Counted from the stretch's first letter, positions 11,791 to 24,333 are shown. The stretch is 64,000 nt of DNA from Epiperipatus broadwayi (GCA_028023455.1 JAQFVV010012574.1:1762959-1826958); one strand, 5' to 3'. Translations and numbers: made by a program. The notes: generated by a model from the sequence alone, not told the origin.

Positions 11791-14439
11791 TTTACTTATA
11801 AATACAGTATACTATATTCTAAGAAAAAAAAGAACAAGAATTATTAACATAAACAAATAAAAAAAATTACAATATGAAGATGTGTCTATATATTGCATTA
11901 TCTGTGCCTGAAGCCTAATAAATATAAGGCACTACGATATTACAAAGATGTAATAATAACAATAATATTTGATCAATATAAGAGATACTTTTCCAATGCT
12001 TGTTATATCCAAGACAATTTATTCTAGCATCTCAATGTCGAGAGCAACGTCATTAACTATACAGGGCTCCTTATATCAATCCCAAAACTTTCAGTTATTA
12101 ATAAAATATCATGATTGATAAGAAAAGTATAAAATGGCGAGTTAATAATACGAAATTAATCACTGTAACTAATTAAAGTTCTAACAAAACTTTGAAGTGG
12201 CAATAATTTGAAAGATGTTGAATTTATCTATAGTTAAAGGATAATTAATAATAAACATATTTACATCGTTCTTCAGAGAGTAATTACAAAAATTGATAAA
12301 TTAATCTGAGAAATAAACAAAGACTGTATACAATAAGTGACTCACTATCACTAGTATCACTTTAAAAAAAAATTATAGCAATTTTTCTATATAGCCCCCC
12401 CCCTCCCCCCGGCTGCTTTACATTTCTACCTCGACTTAAAATAAGATTGATAGTTATAAAACTTGCTGCTAGAGTACTAATAGTGAACACTCTTATATTT
12501 TTTTACAGTTCTACTGTTATTCCTTAACATCTTTAAGTCTCTTCTTTGATTATCGCTACTTCTATTGATTCTTTTCCTTTTACATAACAGCAATTGATTA
12601 AATTATACTAATTTATTTTCTCTTTACGTAAACTTATTACATATTATTTTCTCTATGTATATGTTCTCGTTTGATATTTTCTTTAATTCTATTTTCACAC
12701 GCAATGGTCTAATTATTATTATTTAATTTAAATGACCGGCATTCTATTTACTTGCTGCTCGTAACATTCTAAAACTACATGGTCGATCTTCCTGCCATCT
12801 ATGGAGAATATTAAAATTAAAATTAAACTTTTTGTTATTATTATGAATTATATGATTGCATAATGTGTACATTTTGAATCCAGAAATTAATTAGCAGTGA
12901 TCAAGCAATGATAAAATATTAATCATCAGCAACATTAACTTGCAAAATGATCATCTAAATGACAAGTATGACTAGAAAGCAGATGTGGGAAATTACGTTA
13001 GCCATTAAGAAACCACTTTTATGAGATTTCATTTCTAGATAAAATTCGCTAAAAGGTGAAGATCTTCTGTATTACAGTAAAATGGATATTACACAGAGGC
13101 AAACGCTCCATAAAGAATAAAGAATGATGATCACGTGATTAATATCGATGCTCTTTTTTTCTACAGAATATTTGCTGATGTCACCCATTGTTGTGACATC
13201 TACTACAGCTTATTAAAAGTTTTTCTTACTTTCAATTAGTGAGTATAGGATTTTTTTCCTTCATCAAAAACAACTGAACAAAAATGTAAATACTTACATA
13301 TAGATAAATGTGTATGACCTGAATCTTGACTGGGTGAAGCATGAATTTTTTCTCAGATTCCAGTGGGGCTTACAATTTTTCTTACAGATAATCATCCTGT
13401 GGCCATCCAATGCAGGTAAACAACTATTATTGGTCAGTAACTAAGTATTCAGTTACTTTTAACTAGAATGGAAAATAAACAAATCATCATCATTCAGGCA
13501 TTAACAAGCCTGGTGATAATACTTTCTCCATTACTATTCTATGGAAGAGGATAATGGAAAGCCTTTGATTTGAAATAAACTATTTTAAGAATGTTTAATC
13601 TTTTATCTTTTACATATAAATCAAAAGTTATCTAAACCTGTATCACAAATGATGTTATACATTAGGCCTTCTACATTTATTAAATTTGTGAAAATAACCA
13701 CAGAACCTTGCTTACATTTTTTCCCCCTACTGTTACAGGCAGCTCACAATTTGAGATTGTGGATATTTAAATTTTATGCATTGATTTGGTCTATTGGGTT
13801 CATATCATTACATTGTCAAGACATAATGATTGTTTCAATCCCATTAGGAAGTGTGTTTGTTATCTTAGTATTTCTACAAGCTTTTGCAAAGTAAGAGTTT
13901 TGAGGAAACCATATAGTTTGAGAAAAGTAATGTGATATGTGAGGACTGACCTTTAAAAGGTACTGATATGAAATTGAAAAAAACATATCTGAAATAGAAA
14001 GTATCTCTGTGTCACTGTAAATAGATTGGAAGCACATTTCTGCTGTGATTTATTATAGAAGAAAATATATTTAGAGACTTATGAATTCATAACAATTAGC
14101 TACTTTCATGTAATAATTTTTAAATTGTTGCTAGTGAATGCATATGTTTCACTTGTTTAAAGATTTTTGAAAATACAGCATATGCAAGATCTTATAATTA
14201 AACTTAATAAGAATATCCTTATAATAAATTTTCTAATATCTCTTGCATGAAAATATTTTGTCCAAAGGTTGAAATGATCCTTAGTCCATGCTATTGTAGC
14301 ATGCATTTTTACAAATCAAATCTCTTAAAGCAAAATTTTGGGCTCAATAATCCATCTTAGGACATCTTGTATTCATCACACAATTGCCATTTTTTATGCT
14401 TACCCAAACTGTTAATACAGTAGCAAATTGGGTAGCATT
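11791..14439. other. Unassigned AT-rich DNA with a C tract
   Basis: About 2.6 kb without a supported gene. Seen: a near-pure C tract at 12,395-12,410 and a small hairpin CAGGCATTAACAAGCCTG near 13,497. The small open frames at 13,649-13,894 and 13,816-14,037 overlap on opposite strands, resemble nothing I know and have AT-driven composition. Confidence 0.45.
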
Positions 14440-14640
14440 AGATCCTAAGATCTAAGTGCAGTGCATTCAGATCCAAGGTTCCTCACTGATAAAAGTAACA
14501 AGCTAAAAACTAGTCTGAGGATACTGAATAAATAGTCACAAGATAGAGATTTTATGCACAAACCTTCTTGCATCCATTCATTTTGCACTGAAGGGTACTG
14601 TTTTATGGAGTTTTCTACTGTATGGATATTTCATGATAAC
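14440..14640 (+). repeat. Single-arm copy of the 9-kb palindromic repeat
   Basis: Related to the right arm of the palindrome at 8,932-9,280. Shared phrases in the same order are GTGCATTCAGATCCAAGG, CACTGATAAAAGTAACAAGC, GATTTTATGCACAAACCTT and TTGCATCCATT. The left arm is missing or unrecognisable. Divergence is about 15-20% by eye. Confidence 0.8.
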
Positions 14641-15489
14641 TATCCAATCAATAAAAACTACAAAACTAAGAAATGAAGTTATTAAAAGATAATATGGATA
14701 CGTGCATTTATAGTGACCCAAATAATTTCAGTGTTACAAATTGTCAAACGTTTTTTTTCTGAGCTTCCTTTAAGTATGGATGGACAAGTGATCAATGACT
14801 CAATAATAATATTTGGATTGTCATCAAAACATCAGTGTCTTGACTTTCTGTAATCATAGAAAAGAATGTATGATATTTTATAACAATTTTAATAAAATTG
14901 TTTATATGTTCGGAACAATGGTTTATCATAAAAGTATTACTTATAAAATAGAAATAATATCGGTATAGCTTTAACTGCATAAAAATTCATAAGACATTTA
15001 AGCACTGGTAGTGCTATCACCAGAATCGATCTTAGGATCCCATATTCAAGAGCTCGACACATTGCCACAGGGTATTTATAAAATAAAAATGATTTATAAA
15101 AGACCCTTAATTACATTAAAAAAGTTCTACCAATATTTTTTTAAATTCATCATAAAAGTTGCAATTATTGATGCTACACTATATGGTTTCCAAATATATC
15201 ACCCAATTGAATATCACAAGATGATTTTATTATATAGAGGTTATATTGTAGTACATGAACATAGCAATGGTGTTGTTGCTCTACCGTAAAATATAATGGT
15301 ATTAGGCGAGATGTAACTCTAAATATTGGAATCTTAGAATAAGAAATTGGAAAAGCAGTAATAAACTATTACACAAAAATTAAGTACAACTATTTGTTTA
15401 ATATCCTATATATATATATAATTATGTTCTGTTATTGTGCCATTCTAAATACGAATGTAAATAATACTAAAATAGAAATATAAAATTTA
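14641..15489. other. Unassigned AT-rich DNA
   Basis: About 850 bp with two short open frames on opposite strands (14,792-14,980 minus; 15,011-15,289 plus). Neither shows a motif I recognise. The stretch at 15,003-15,290 has no similarity that I can see to the adjacent PLE ends. Confidence 0.35.
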
Positions 15490-15705
15490 GTAAGACTTAT
15501 TATCCCAAGTGTATTTTCAACACTTCCGCATCATATTCATGATTAGTCTTCTGAGAACATTATTTTTTTTGCTGATTTGAATGCTATTCATTATATATTC
15601 ATTTTGTATAATAAACCACACCTTTATTTTACATTTACAATCATAGAAATGATAAAAGTTGGATTGCTGTACCCTATTGATCATGTACGGGTAATAAAAT
15701 AGCAC
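15490..15705 (-). pseudogene. Penelope-like element, 3' terminal fragment (minus)
   Basis: Minus-strand frame whose second half, CKIKVWFIIQNEYIMNSIQI and onward to NMMRKC, resembles the extreme C-terminus of Penelope-like proteins (pattern K-I-K-E-A-L-x-I-Q-N-x-x-P). The same block is found on the plus strand at about 16,040-16,140, in inverted orientation and about 85% identical. The GIY-YIG part expected upstream is not present on this strand. Identity comes mainly from the paired copy. Confidence 0.65.
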
Positions 15706-15789
15706 AAATATGCTCAGACAAATTTAATATCGGATTCAGAACTACCATAAATTTAAACATGCTTATTAACAACACGACAAAATTTTAAC

Positions 15790-16170
15790 AAAGACCGACC
15801 CAATCTGGTCTACGCTGTAAACTGCAACCAAAAAGATTGCCCATATATATATATACTACATTGAAACCAGGGCAGATGTAAGAATTAGATTAATATTCAT
15901 TAAAGTATAAAAAAAATTGGAGATTAAGGCCAAGGCTGATAATTCATCATCCTTCCATAATCATGAAAAAGAGCACAAACATAGTCATGATCCAAGTGTT
16001 GTCAAAATTAAGTGTGAAGATAGAAACAATCACAAATGTAAAATAAAGGTGTGGGTTCATTACACAAAATGAATATTTAATGAACCACAAATCAAATAGC
16101 ATTCAAATCAGCACAAAATTAATGTTGTTAGCAGACTAAACATGAATATGACATAAAAGCGTTAAAAGTA
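15790..16170 (+). pseudogene. Penelope-like GIY-YIG endonuclease/C-terminal fragment
   Basis: From 15,795 the plus strand reads RPNLVYAVNCNQKDCPY. After a TA microsatellite (about 15,845-15,856) that shifts the frame, it reads YIETRADVRIRL. Together these match the pattern of a PLE GIY-YIG nuclease (V-V-Y-x-C-x-C-x-x-x-Y-I-G-x-T-x-x-x-x-x-R). The catalytic-loop glycine of YIG is not preserved. Further downstream comes HNHEKEHKHSHDPSVVKIKC and then the CKIKVW block shared with the inverted copy at 15,490-15,705. In active PLEs this domain nicks target DNA to prime reverse transcription. This copy is dead (stops, frameshift, lost Gly). Confidence 0.7.
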
Positions 16171-18474
16171 TATTTGGTATAATAAATCTTACCAAATTTT
16201 ATATTTAAACTTTTGTTTTAGTATCATTTACATTAATATGTATATAAATGTCTTTGAGCAGATAACTGACATAAGGTACAAAAAGAATTAATTACACAAC
16301 TACATAATAAAAGTATGTCCAAATTCCTAGCAAAAAATAATAAAAGGGAAATAATAAACACAAGTTTCGTGAAATTTTTGGGTGATGAGGAACCCTTGTT
16401 AAATCTCTTACCCAGGTTTTATCTGTAAATCTCAAATTCGGAGTATCACATGCAGATGCATTAATCACTATGCTATAATAATTAATATGGATGGCCCTGC
16501 ATAGATCAACATAGTGATAGAATGATGAAGTCAAAAGCAAAAGATTCCTGGTGTGAACTTCAATCAGTTATTTCTAATACTCAAATGTTATATAATCACT
16601 GAATGAAATTATTATGACGGATGCACATTTGGGAAATAAAATCCTGAAAATGTAATGGGTAACATCAAATCAGGCAAAATGATATTTAGCAATAGGCCAC
16701 ATAATATCCCTATTAATAAAGATACATTAATCAGTTCAAAGGTATACAGATCTCTTTATTGACATCCTTATGTATCACTCATTCTTGTAAAATCTTTTCC
16801 TCCAATTATTGGCAATGTTTATTAAAGTACAAATTATTTTCTTTTCTGTTTGCCATATTAACGCAACCTGCACAAAAAAATTTAAAGCACAACCTCTGAT
16901 CCATAGCACAAACAATGATGTTTATAATATTAGAGATCTATAAAAGATAACAGCAAATCATAGACTTATAAGCAGAGAAAACCTTCATCATCAGCATTGA
17001 AGGTTGCATCAAACTATAATCATATGGTTAGTTTATTGCCCAGATGAGTAAATGGTCTTTATCTTTCAACAAAGTACAACTAGATATACATTTACCGCCA
17101 ATAACTTGATGGGCAGCTACTGGCTACTATTTTCCTTTCAACATTTTATTGATATTTATTAAAAAGATTTACTGTCACCCTAAAATAATTGAGTAAGATT
17201 TCTTTTAAATTTTATCTTTAACGGTCAGTAGTTAGTATTAAAAACCTGAATGTTTTCCCATTAAGTTTAAATGGAAATTTTCACAACACTGATGAAAGAA
17301 AAGGAATATTATTAATCTAGATCAGTTTTCAACCTTAATGAGGCAAAAGTTTATTATATATTTAAAAGCTGCAAGCAATAGCAAACAATCATGAAGGGTA
17401 ATTAAAAGTTGAGTCATAATACTTTAATATCAATTGGTTTACTTACCTTGAATAAAAAACTTAACATATATACATAATTTAACAACTACTACCATCAGAA
17501 TAAAATTTCCCATAACCACTAAACTTAACATTATAGTAAAAAATATAATTTAATTAATAACTATTTTTTTTGTTTAATCTGAATGTACACACATAAAAAA
17601 AAACAGTGTTGCAGTAATAACTTAAAAAACTGACCCATAAAAACATTAATCTAAAAAAAATACAACCATTTAAAGGTAAAAGAATTGAAACAAGAGATCT
17701 ATCTTTAAATTAACTGACCTGAAGTTTGCAACAGTTTGGAAATATAAATTTTGATAAAGAAAAAATGAGTTGGTATTTATTAGTAAATTCTTAGTTACAG
17801 GTATTTTATTTTTATATAAACTAAATATAGAGAATGACTGCTTAAACAGTGCAATATATATTTACACTTATTTATATATCATTTTTAATATTTAAATTTC
17901 CATCAGCATGTAAATAGTTTAAAAAATGGAAGGTTTATAATGAAGAATGTGTGCTACAGTATTAATGACTTTTTCATAATTAAAAATAAAAATTGCTAAA
18001 CCAGAAAGGCATAAGAATGCAAAATATGAAGCATGTGATTCATCAAGGATTACAAAAAATATTTATATAAAAGAAATTTAAGAAGTTAGAGTTTTTCTAT
18101 ACTTATAATAATTAAATATATCTAAAGCATGTTTTTTTCTCACCATATACTCAAAATTATTCACTTTATATATATATAAGTAACTTCTCATTGTTTTCTT
18201 TGTAATAACAGTTTAAAATAATTTGTAAAAAGCCCTAAAGCACTTAATGCAATAGTAAACTTACGAAATTAGTTTTTAATCTCAAAAACTTTTATTTGTG
18301 AAAAATAATGTTTACATGCTTATAAAAGACAGAAAAAATTATGTTTTACACCTCATCAACAGTCTGGGACCATTTGTATATTGATTATCTTCTGATAAAT
18401 AATAGTAAACTGATGTAGCTTTACCACTCACCTATCAGCATTGATGCAAATTGAATTTATTATTCATCTTTTGC
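16171..18474. other. Unassigned AT-rich DNA
   Basis: About 2.3 kb, AT-rich. No element boundary, tRNA-like box or coding motif was recognised. The 82-residue minus-strand frame at 16,292-16,540 has no family resemblance. Confidence 0.4.
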
Positions 18475-19055
18475 TTAGCTACAATGATTCGGTGGATCTG
18501 GTACATTAATTAACTTCCATGTTTCATTATATAAGAATTTTGATGCAATGATAAAGTCTCTGTTTTTTACTTTCCTAATAGTGTTCATGAAAAGACTGAC
18601 TGGTTCAGGGACAGGCACTGTGAACAATAACTTACATCTAACATTCCATATAGCATGTACAATAAAGATAGAAAGTCTAATAATAGGAAACTGTTTAGTT
18701 TGTAAGGCTTCCCTAATAGACATGATTTTGTAGTAATCCACCTTTAAGTTTTGGTATATGGCTAAATTTATTTTATTGAGCCCAGGGCATGAGTATATTA
18801 TATGGTTGAATGACTCTTCTTGCCTTTTACATATTTGACAAAAAGGGTCTATCTTATTGTAGAATCTTTTGAAATGACGGAATTTATTTGTGGGCATGGC
18901 TTCTAAGTTTATTTTAATAATGAGATTAAGGTATTTAGGCTCAAGAGTGAGAAATTTAAAAATTGTTGTTAATTTGTAGTTGGTGAAGCCAAGATTTGGA
19001 GTAATTGTGGGATAATTCGGATTTCTGCAGTAATTGTCATGAGAATAAAGTAAAA
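18475..19055 (-). pseudogene. LINE C-terminal zinc-knuckle fragment (distinct family)
   Basis: Minus-strand reading frame that is open well upstream of its first Met (18,897), back to about 19,050, so the ATG is not a real start. Upstream it reads NPNYPTITPNLGFTNYKLTT, then MPTNKFRHFKRF. Next comes a C-x2-C-x9-H-x4-C knuckle, FCQICKRQEESFNHIIYSC, of the kind found C-terminal to RT in many LINEs. The frame stops at TAG near 18,475 after PPNHC. It does not match the LINE A C-terminus in sequence and represents another family. About 190 uninterrupted codons suggest a comparatively young fragment. RT proper is missing, and an A15 tract lies just beyond the truncated end (19,052-19,066). The opposite-strand frame at 18,548-18,733 is a shadow. 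Confidence 0.65.
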
Positions 19056-19384
19056 AAAAAAAAAAAGCTTGCCTAATTGTATTGTTCTTAATATGCTATT
19101 TGAATGTTACATGACCCAAGATATTATTTAGATATTATTCTAAATTATCATAATAGTTATAAAGACCATTGGCTGATTGACTGTAAGCATTTAATAGCCC
19201 CCTTCATATTTTAATAATAATGATGATGATGATATTATTATTATTACTGTTATTATTATTTTATGCAAACATAATCATCTGATCAATCCAATTTAGATCT
19301 TAATTCATCTTCTAACTCAGGAAAGGTCAGAGACACATTTACTGACAATGTCAGATGACTACTTGAACAAACAAAAAAACTTAT

Positions 19385-19452
19385 TCTATTCCAGACTTGA
19401 TCTTAGATCAAAGATGTAGTAGGCTATGGGATTAATAATTACATCATAAGGC
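19385..19452 (-). repeat. Relic tRNA-like SINE head (type 2)
   Basis: The minus strand reads GGCCTTATGATGTAATTATT, then CCCATAGCCTACTACATC, then GATCTAAGATCAAGTCTGG. This is a decayed A box/anticodon/B box order shared with the relic at 7,695-7,790. The B box is damaged (AAGATCAAGTCT). Confidence 0.35.
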
Positions 19453-20049
19453 CATTACCATATTTTAAATGCTGAAGAAAATAAAGTACCTCTACCAATA
19501 ATATAATTGTCATACTGAATTTGGAAAGATAAACAATATATTCAATTCCTGTGATTGTGCTCACCAATGGGAAGATTATACCTACGACACCATGTTTTAA
19601 TTTTATTGCTACTGTTTAAAACATTTATCTGACTAAACCACTTTTTTTATATTTTAATCTTTCAGTTACAAGTAACAAGGTGAGCACTTACTCTATTATA
19701 TGGAATAGGTAAATTGGGTATCTAGAGCACTTGTGCACCTTTTTACACCTACAAATTCCTTTCTCAGATGAAAATTTGATGTGACATTATTAGTTTTGAC
19801 CATATCTAAATTATAAGTATGAGTATGTAAGAACATTCATAATAAAACAATAATAGTTTTAATTCATATACAAATTTATATTTCCTGATATTTTAGTATT
19901 AAGCACATATGATTTGAAATGAAATTTTTGAACCAAATTCCATACGTACAAAAAAAAAAGATATGTATACAAAAACAATTTATTTTCATAATAATTTTTA
20001 TCTATTTTTAAAAATTAAATTTAAAAAAAAAAATCATTATTCAAAACTA

Positions 20050-20135
20050 AGAAAATTTCTTAAAAATTTTGTGAGACCCACCCAACAATCTTTACATGCC
20101 TTCCTGGGGGATCGTGACCCATAGATTGTGCACTG
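20050..20135 (-). repeat. Possible hAT (Charlie-like) terminal fragment
   Basis: On the minus strand the stretch begins CAGTGCACAATCTATGGGTC and continues with ACGATCCCCCAGG. This resembles the CAGTG...GGGTCGCGACCCC-style termini of hAT transposons. No matching opposite end or 8-bp target duplication was found, so it is only a suggestion. Confidence 0.3.
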
Positions 20136-21304
20136 CTAATCTATCTATTGATCAAATAAAATCCTGAGATTGCTTAGAACTTATGGTCAAACTCTTGTTC
20201 TGAATTTGAAGTTCAAATAATAGGACTCTTAACTATGAAGCTGCTTTTTTTAATATGAGCTAGAACACTGTATAAAAAAGATGGCATGCTGCAGTAAATA
20301 TTTTGGTTTAGAACAGGGGCAAAGTGGCAGATTCTAAAATCTGAAAGTTCCTAAATTCAATTTTAGCTAAGAAACAATTGTCATGCTCAACATGATACTG
20401 TGGTTGGGTTTTCGAAAATTACATGTTCTTCCAAACAATTGTCCATATATATATAGACGAGGATACCCTACTGTTAGGAAGTTGAATCTGTTTCGGCAAA
20501 AAAACATATAAAGATATAATAATTCATAAAATTGAAAACAATTTCAATGAAAATCCGGAAAAAAAAAAACAATAAATAAATCGATATATAAATAGTACCA
20601 TGAATAACCTAGATATTATTAAACGACAATAATTTTGCGAAAGAATTTTTTCAAACGATAAAAATATATCTTTATGATTTAAAGTGTGGATAATTAAAAT
20701 TTTACTTTTATAAAAAGAAACATCCATCATGAAAAAAAAAGTAATGACATCAAAATTAAAGTATTTTTAATATCTTATTCAAGCACCGCAGCAGGTAAGA
20801 AAAGGTAAAAAAAAAGGAAGCTTCATGTACCGCCACCTACTAGATATTTAAAGAAGTATAATACTAATTTAAAGTAAATTTTATTGATAATGCATTGAAA
20901 TGCTTGGCTCATAATTATAAAGATTATCGAGAGGTTAATATAAATTATACAAACATTTCTTTATAAAAACAATAATGATTACACTATAAAATTATATAAT
21001 CACATTTTAAAACAATAAAGCAAATATATGGCTTGTGTACGAGAATATTGATCTTTTGTAATAATTACAAAATAAAAATTAAAAGCTAATGTCATTTTTT
21101 CTTATATAAATTTTATTATAAAGTTTGGTATTTGCATACAAAAGCTGCAATGTAGGGGAGATAGGAGACCTTCACACCCACAATAAATGTGTCATGTCGC
21201 GATGACGTCAACATAAATAAGTAGAACAAAAATAAGTTAAAATAATATGTAAAAAAAAAAAAACCCGTTTCTAGAGAGACTGTCTATAAATTTGTAGATA
21301 CAAT

Positions 21305-21440
21305 CAAGCATTGTTAGCCGAGAGGTCAGCGTAGCCGCCTTGCAAGTAAGCAGTTTGTTGCAGACGATTATTGAGGGTTCGCCTCCCGGCCGATGCTATG
21401 ACATATGGGGAAAAAAACATTAGGTGAAACTACAGCCTGA
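21305..21440 (+). repeat. tRNA-derived SINE (type 1)
   Basis: A clear tRNA-like head: A box TTAGCCGAGAGGTCAGCG, an anticodon-region GTAGCCGCCTTGCAAG, and B box GGGTTCGCCTCCCGG. It is followed by a conserved post-head block GATGCTATGACATATG. The same B box and block recur at 52,145-52,240 (plus) and, inverted, at 36,013-36,095. The local GC content is far above the surroundings. The head is about 15 bases longer than a tRNA because of an insertion between the anticodon region and the B box. A poly-purine/AAAAAAC segment follows. SINEs of this kind are transcribed by RNA polymerase III from the internal boxes and moved by a partner LINE. Confidence 0.82.
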
Positions 21441-22689
21441 TCTCTAAGTTTAATTTTATTATAAAAAAGAGACTAGAGTTTAGGACTGAAGATAAAAATA
21501 GCATTTTAGAAACCAAATGTAAAGAGAATAGAAGTTGTGGCTCTAATGTTTAAGAAAAAGCCTTCCCCACTGTTATTAATATAGGTGTTTAATGATAGTA
21601 TTGGAAATCATGTTTTAATTATACTTTTGTATTTCTGTAATCCAGCACAATGAAAACAAAAATATTACATCAATATGTGAAAGATTTCTCCTAATTGTCA
21701 GCAAAACATTGGTAGAAAAATCTTCGAAATTAATTTTTAAAAGAAACTCCATACAGTTTGGTTCAAGGAAATAATATTTGAACATTTTAAAAGAGATGAA
21801 ACATTGACTTGAAGTATTAAGTGTATATAATAATATATAAGCATCACAGCATTTAATTTTGTTAGAAAAAAGAGATGAAGTTATGTCAATATACGATACA
21901 ATGAATTTTACTCCATATAAAAATGTATGTGGAAAAAAGGGAGGGAAATAATTTGAGAAGTCTAAATCTCTTAAAAATAATTGGAATGAAAATAATATGT
22001 TAACTGCATTCAACAACAATTTATTAATTTTACAGGATTATTGCACTTTTCTGTTCAAGATGGTAATAGTTTTTTTCTTATTCTAAATCAGTTGTGTACA
22101 AAACAAATTCTCTTTTCTAATAAAAGAGTTTTTCTTTTGCATGCATTAGTCTATATGCATGTTATGCATATGGACTAATTAATATGCAGAAGAATTATAG
22201 AGTCAAGTGAAAAATAATAATAATAATAAAAGACTTAGTAAATTTTATCATGATAGTATAGTAAGTGATTTATGGAAAAATGAGAATATTACTTAAGCAT
22301 AAACTGAAAGATAGGTATTGGAAAGAATTGAAATTACCAAATATGTGATACTAAATACGTATGGCAATAAATGGTTAATAATTATTAAGACTATCTGAAC
22401 TATCTCACTTTTTAATATATACACACTGTATTCCACATAGATTTTGCAAAATATTTTTCTAAAAAAATTGAAATTTTAGTTGATTTGTTCCATATAAACA
22501 GCTGAGTTAATTGTTGCTAATTATATTTTGGATTCAAAAAGAAACAGGAAACAGATATAAGTAGCTAATGTAAACTAGTCAAGCATAAATTATATAACAA
22601 TTTCTAAACATCATTGGACAATCATAAAAGCTTTACTTTTATGACTAGTAAGCACTGTCAATATGCATGTTTTATGAGTCAAATGTAAA
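21441..22689. other. Unassigned AT-rich DNA
   Basis: About 1.25 kb. The 134-residue minus-strand frame at 21,615-22,019 is hydrophobic and Phe/Leu-rich, as expected of the antisense of an A-rich strand, and shows no motif. A short AAT microsatellite lies at about 22,213. Confidence 0.4.
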
Positions 22690-23600
22690 AAGAAATATCA
22701 CCATTCTTCCCATTTTCTTTTCCGTTTCTGCCCATAGATCTCTTACAAAAATAACCTTTACTACTTTTTTTCCTACAATTAATTGACCCCCCCCCCTCTC
22801 TAGCATAATACCATTCTTATAATTTTTTTAAAAAAATCTATTTCACTTATTTTTCTATTTATTGCTAATTTTATTCTTCTAAATTTTTTGTCCCTCTCCA
22901 AATCCACTTCTCTCATCTCTTTTTTTCAATTTGATGAATTTCTGCCCCATGGTTAAATTGGAAGCAAAAGATTTAATAAATCTTTTTCTTAACTCTAATT
23001 TCAATGAAATCCACAATAACTGCCTACCCTTATTTAAATAATAATTTAGCTTTTGCTTCACCCATTTTAATATTTTATTATCCTTCACAGCAATTATCCT
23101 TATTATTCAATTTCCTAACATTTAAAAGTCTTCATTTTCTCTATAAAGTCTTGTAAACTTTTCGATACTTTCATCTCATCATCCATTTCCATTGCTCGAG
23201 CTTTATTTGCATTTATTTTTACCTTATACTTTACATAACATATTGGCAAACTCATCCCCACTATCTTTAATTATTATCATACCACATGAAAGTTTGATAA
23301 AGTTACCTCCCCTTTCAACCACAACAAGCTTACTCAATTATCAAATCAACATCCATCTAAGTATATTATATTGTATTAAAGAAAATAAGAGAAATAACAT
23401 TTCAGCTATAAACCATTAATCATTAAAATACTTTATTTCTTTGGCACATTCCCTTAAAACATATATATTCTTCAGATCTCTTTTTTTTTTTAAAAAAAAA
23501 TCCCCCAAAATAACTATCAAATACCTTTTCAAAATCAGTAATACAATTAAATAATAATCACCTTTTCTATATATCCTAACAATAGTCTTCATTTTATTCA
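22690..23600 (-). pseudogene. Decayed LINE RT/C-terminal relic
   Basis: The minus strand carries RT motif A, ITDFEKVFDSYFGGF (23,506-23,551). About 250-300 bases downstream is a palm/thumb-like stretch (MIIIKDSGDEFANMLCKV near 23,230-23,290) resembling the Y-A-D-D-M-x-L-x-x-x-S-x-E-E-L block with its Asp pair lost. A C-terminal region with NHGAEIHQIEKK follows (about 22,910-22,945), comparable to the L-Y-G-A-E-T-W-x-L block after RT in several LINE clades. Stops and frameshifts are frequent. A C9 tract (about 22,787) interrupts the 3' part. The motifs are too decayed to assign a clade. Confidence 0.58.
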
Positions 23601-24333
23601 GTTGTACAAATATTTACCATATTATATTTGAGCTATCTCCTTGCAAATGATAATAATTGTAAAATTGTATTTTTAACATTCTCATAAATAATTAATTTAC
23701 ATTTTATTTAAATACTTTATTAATGTTAATTTTAATATTTCAATTTTAATGTTAATTTTGCTTTATATCACAAAGTTTATCATTTGCAAATTTAAGCATA
23801 TTTTCATATGTATTATACAATGCACGAGTAAAAAAAAAAAAAATTATGTATATATGGGCAACTTTTAAAAAATTGTCCAAACTTGTTTCACCAGTTTACC
23901 CTATGCACCCAATATTCTATGAAACTGCTCTTGATTGCTAAATGTAGGGACCTCAAAAACATATTTATTGCAACATTTGGAAAACATTTCTTTAATCTCA
24001 AAAACCAACTAGGTTAAGTTCTCTTCCAACGGGCAGTTAAAGAAACTAGCTGTCAGATATTATGACCATGTATCAACATTTAATCATTTTGTGATAGTTT
24101 GCTATTGTTTAACTAAATTATATGATGTCATATAAAAGACAAATTCTGAATTATAAATTGACAATAAAAGGCTATTATTTAACATCTCATATCCTAGTTA
24201 AATAATGAACTAAAAGGGGGTGCTTAAAATGCACTTATTAACCCATCACATATAGTTCTGTAATGTTCTTTATTGATGACAAAACCAATATGTGGGTCAT
24301 GAAAATATGCATGGGTACAATTTTTTAAATATA
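23601..24333. other. Unassigned AT-rich DNA
   Basis: About 730 bp with an A13 tract near 23,830. No coding region or repeat was recognised. Confidence 0.4.

Larger units (their letters stand above)
19056..21304. other. AT-rich DNA with small relics
   Basis: Contents: an AAT/ATG-type microsatellite at about 19,213-19,262; a SINE-type relic at 19,385-19,452 (annotated); and a possible hAT end at 20,050-20,135 (annotated). The rest has no feature I can support. The frame at 20,524-20,730 has no recognisable motif. Confidence 0.45.

Noticed and set aside
21305-21400. Functional tRNA gene
   Set aside because: The head has insertions between the anticodon region and the T arm, an acceptor stem cannot be paired convincingly, and three diverged copies share extra downstream sequence, as in a SINE.
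21615-22019. 134-residue hydrophobic minus-strand frame as a possible host membrane protein
   Set aside because: No signal peptide logic, motif, repeat or neighbouring exon supports it. Composition matches random AT-rich antisense.
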